A stretch of 64,000 nucleotides of DNA, from NCBI GenBank assembly GCA_017303895.1, contig JAFLBF010000001.1, forward strand, positions 372,001 through 436,000. The letters run 5' to 3'. The notes beneath the pieces were generated by a model. It did no database searches and was not told where the DNA came from. It worked only from the letters and a program-made list of their open reading frames with translations. Positions 62,801-64,000 of this stretch are shown one piece after another. Position numbers and translations under genes: made by a program. Position 1 is the stretch's first letter, and each line of letters opens with the position of its first letter. Source of the stretch: Bacteroidota bacterium (lineage in GTDB: Bacteria; Bacteroidota; Bacteroidia; 2-12-FULL-35-15).

Positions 62801-63068
62801 GGCAGATGTCATACACGCGGTTGTTTCTCAAACCGTTCTTTGTATTGTAGTTGTAAAATTTATTTCCATTGTACCTGCTTACACCACCGCCATTGGTAGC
62901 AAACCAGATATAACCTGCATTGTCCTGACAAATATCAATTACTTGTGACTGGGGAAGACCGTCTTCAATAGAGAAATTTTTGAAATTCATTTGCTGTGCC
63001 TTTGCAAAAAGCAACGTCATGAAGATCAAACAAAAGGAAAGAAATATTTTTCGTTGGGTTCCGCGCAC
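59856..63068 (-). CDS. Propeller-type sensor with SpoIIE-family phosphatase (third of array)
   Basis: The 1070-residue protein starts at GTG (an in-frame TAG lies three codons upstream). It has a signal peptide (about 1-24, ending AKAQ), a well-preserved set of two-component-regulator propeller repeats (about 25-620, NIWIGT and GGGVSKY motifs), a Y_Y_Y domain (about 690-755), a membrane segment (about 768-786), a coiled coil, and a SpoIIE phosphatase with SGDFYW, DCTGHGVPGAFMS, RDGMDIALC and FTDGYADQFGG. It is closest in layout to the protein at 27839, so one probably arose from the other by duplication. The stop is 2 bases from the next gene. Confidence 0.9.
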   Translation of the reverse strand: MRGTQRKIFLSFCLIFMTLLFAKAQQMNFKNFSIEDGLPQSQVIDICQDNAGYIWFATNGGGVSRYNGNKFYNYNTKNGLRNNRVYDICQDSKNNIWIGTGKGLNKFENDKLVFISDTLLNQKSIHKIYEYSNGEIWFGTSDGIFIYDGKKFRAFVGNDSIGAFQVWAIQQDGIGNTWIGTLQNGVFCYDGKRMIHFTKENGLIDAKNRDIMIKDNKVWISTYRGINIYDLSKAYSGNRKLDTLKIDGVPYLETVYRFYKDSSGTVWAGTGPGVSKITYGKIKRINKQNGLCSNMICGVTQDKEGNMWFGSFGGGVSKYRNDLFVNINENQGLANNTVMSFFKDSKNNMWIGTWGGGVSKLDLTAFEKKDTIVIQNFIQSKGGLAFNNVWSICEDKQGRIWLGTSAQGVSVYDGKDFKSYHIKDGLHGVRIQTILCDKKGNIWMANENGLDKFDGKTFTYYGVKEGMSAEGVNAIYEDNTGNLWFGSPDRIIKYDGRIFTTLLRPGGFPKIRNIVKDKFGYMWFSTDAGACVYTGSKFYLISEADGLSSNTVYYIKPDADGNLWMGTNNGIDKLNLAKFVNSNEVEIKHYGKEEGFMGVECNQNAFYKNSDGKLWIGTIGGVTIYDPLQEKLNRVEAKAHINGIRLFLEPADFSMYCDSTMNGLPVNLKLPYDKNHITFDFIGICHTIPNLVKYQFMLEGADQDWLPEGKETSATYSNLPPGKYTFVLKARNNDGVWNTQPVRFSFEIVPPFWKQSWFYFLTIALGITSFYLFVKMREHSLQRSRMRLKEEVAIRTKELEEEKEKLQVAYSEIDEKNKDITDSIYYAKRIQEAILPADSVFKQHLPHSFVLYKPKDIVSGDFYWLEKWGHQILVAAVDCTGHGVPGAFMSIVGHNLLTQTVNSLGLSKPALILNEVNQQLSKKLNQDPEEATVRDGMDIALCGINYHKKTVEFAGANNPAWIIKNNKELVQVNGDKFPIGAFVGEELQQFTNHEWELQEGDILYLFTDGYADQFGGPKGKKFKYKQLEELLLSICEKAFAEQRDILDQTIESWKGDLDQIDDILIIGIKL

Positions 63069-63147
63069 AAAAATTCTCTAAAAACACTACTAAATAAAGG
63101 AAATTTCGGCACATACACAACAGAAAATGTGATATAAAATGGCCTCT

Positions 63148-64000
63148 CTAAAACTTAATGCCAACGATGAGAATATCATCCACTTGTTCTAAGTTGCCCT
63201 GCCATTCTTTGAGTGCTTGTTCAAGCGCTGCTTTTTGCTCTATCATAGGCTTTTGAGCATTTGCCATTAAGAGCTGCTGCAATTGCTTGTACTTGAATTT
63301 TTTGCCTTTGCTGCCCCCAAACTGATCGGCATAGCCATCCGTAAACGTATAAACAATATCGCCTTTTCGCAAGCCGATGGTTTGTGACGTGAATGGCAAC
63401 GATTCACCATGGTGCATTCCTACCGGCATTTTATCGGCTTGAAACTCCTTGATCTCATTGTTGCGATACAACCACAGTGCATTGTTAGCTGCTGCAAAGC
63501 GCAACCACATCCCTTTCAGATCGTACACACACAAGGTGGCATCCATTCCATCGCGCGATTCATTTTCCGAATCCTCCGGATTAAGCGATGTGATGATCTG
63601 TGAACGCACAAAATCAAGGATCTTATCGGGTTCCTGCAACTTCTTTTCTACTATCGCTTCATTCAAAAAAGAGATATTAAGCAAACTCATGAATGCTCCG
63701 GGAACACCGTGTCCGGTACAATCGGCAGTAACAAACACAAATTTACCATCGATCATGTTGGCCCAGTAAAAATCACCACTCACAATATCTTTCGGCTTGT
63801 AGAAAATAAAATATTCAGGTAAGTGCTTTTTTAAGAATTTGTCGGATGCCAGTAATACTTGTTGAATACGTTTGGCATATTGAATACTATCGGTGATCTC
63901 TTTGCTTTTTTCTTCTATCAGATCGCGCTGACGTTCTACTTCTTCTTTTTGTTGTGAAATGATCTCATTGGCTATACGCTTTTGTTTGTAGCCTCTCCAA
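63148..64000 (-). CDS. SpoIIE-family phosphatase, C-terminal part (runs off the right edge)
   Basis: The frame is open to the window edge, giving about 284 residues: a coiled coil (EEVERQRDLIEEKSKEITDS) and then a SpoIIE phosphatase with KPKDIVSGDFYWA, DCTGHGVPGAFMS, RDGMDATLC and FTDGYADQFGG. The valine codon at 63783 is not a start, since the coiled coil continues upstream. The N-terminal sensor lies beyond the window. It is the fourth of the tandem array; an 80-base gap separates it from the third. Confidence 0.88.
   Translation of the reverse strand, partial: WRGYKQKRIANEIISQQKEEVERQRDLIEEKSKEITDSIQYAKRIQQVLLASDKFLKKHLPEYFIFYKPKDIVSGDFYWANMIDGKFVFVTADCTGHGVPGAFMSLLNISFLNEAIVEKKLQEPDKILDFVRSQIITSLNPEDSENESRDGMDATLCVYDLKGMWLRFAAANNALWLYRNNEIKEFQADKMPVGMHHGESLPFTSQTIGLRKGDIVYTFTDGYADQFGGSKGKKFKYKQLQQLLMANAQKPMIEQKAALEQALKEWQGNLEQVDDILIVGIKF

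Noticed and set aside
54569-64000. Array members as histidine kinases
   Set aside because: Propeller and Y_Y_Y domains often join to histidine kinases, but here the C-terminus has PP2C/SpoIIE motifs (SGDFYW, DGYADQFGG) and no H-box or N-box was found.

Overview
The window is chromosomal DNA from a member of the Bacteroidota (class Bacteroidia; the order cannot be resolved by eye). The evidence is two secreted proteins with type IX secretion C-terminal sorting domains, TonB-linked outer-membrane barrels with carboxypeptidase-regulatory N-termini, many proteins joining a two-component-regulator propeller to a SpoIIE phosphatase, several exact TAnnTTTG (-7) promoter elements, and few Shine-Dalgarno sequences. 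The DNA looks AT-rich; I did not compute composition.

Region 1 (1-14100) is an accessory island carrying defence genes. On the + strand it holds the 3' end of hsdM, a small unknown gene, hsdS and hsdR (a type I restriction-modification system). A tight run follows: an AAA+ ATPase and a subtilisin-like protease (an IetAS-type pair), a protein with a C-terminal PD-(D/E)xK nuclease-like domain, a RES-domain protein (a family of NAD-consuming toxins) and a protein built from a duplicated domain. After two facing terminators come a minus-strand RNase H-like protein that has lost two of four catalytic carboxylates, and a 193-residue tyrosine recombinase with only the catalytic domain. The island ends at a tRNA-Cys whose 3' end faces the recombinase, the usual geometry of a tRNA-integrated element. 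The DNA between recombinase and tRNA carries three GGCTCC boxes at exact 10-bp spacing plus inverted repeats.

Region 2 (14100-38157) is core genome: a gltX operon (gltX, outer-membrane barrel, folB, small CWC protein), an RlmI-like methyltransferase, pccB divergent from an Lrp-type regulator, an MmcQ/YjbR protein, a DUF502 membrane protein, dprA, a TonB-dependent receptor followed by 3-hydroxyanthranilate dioxygenase, a propeller-SpoIIE sensor phosphatase, asnS, and two tandem T9SS cargo proteins sharing a C-terminal cassette.

Region 3 (38400-48180) is an export cluster: a TetR regulator, TolC-like channel, lipoprotein adaptor and RND pump, then a terminator, then a second lipoprotein adaptor with an FtsX-type ABC permease and its ATPase. 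One TolC-like channel may serve both pumps.

Region 4 (48180-54572) is housekeeping: an unknown secreted protein, an SDR oxidoreductase, rnhA, a MarC protein, purN, and acpP-fabF-rnc. acpP has a textbook Bacteroidota promoter.

Region 5 (54569 to the right edge) is a tandem array of four SpoIIE-type phosphatases on the minus strand, with overlapping or nearly touching genes. The C-terminal phosphatase is shared, but the sensor differs: TPR repeats in one, propeller/Y_Y_Y in two, and an unseen N-terminus in the fourth, which runs off the window.
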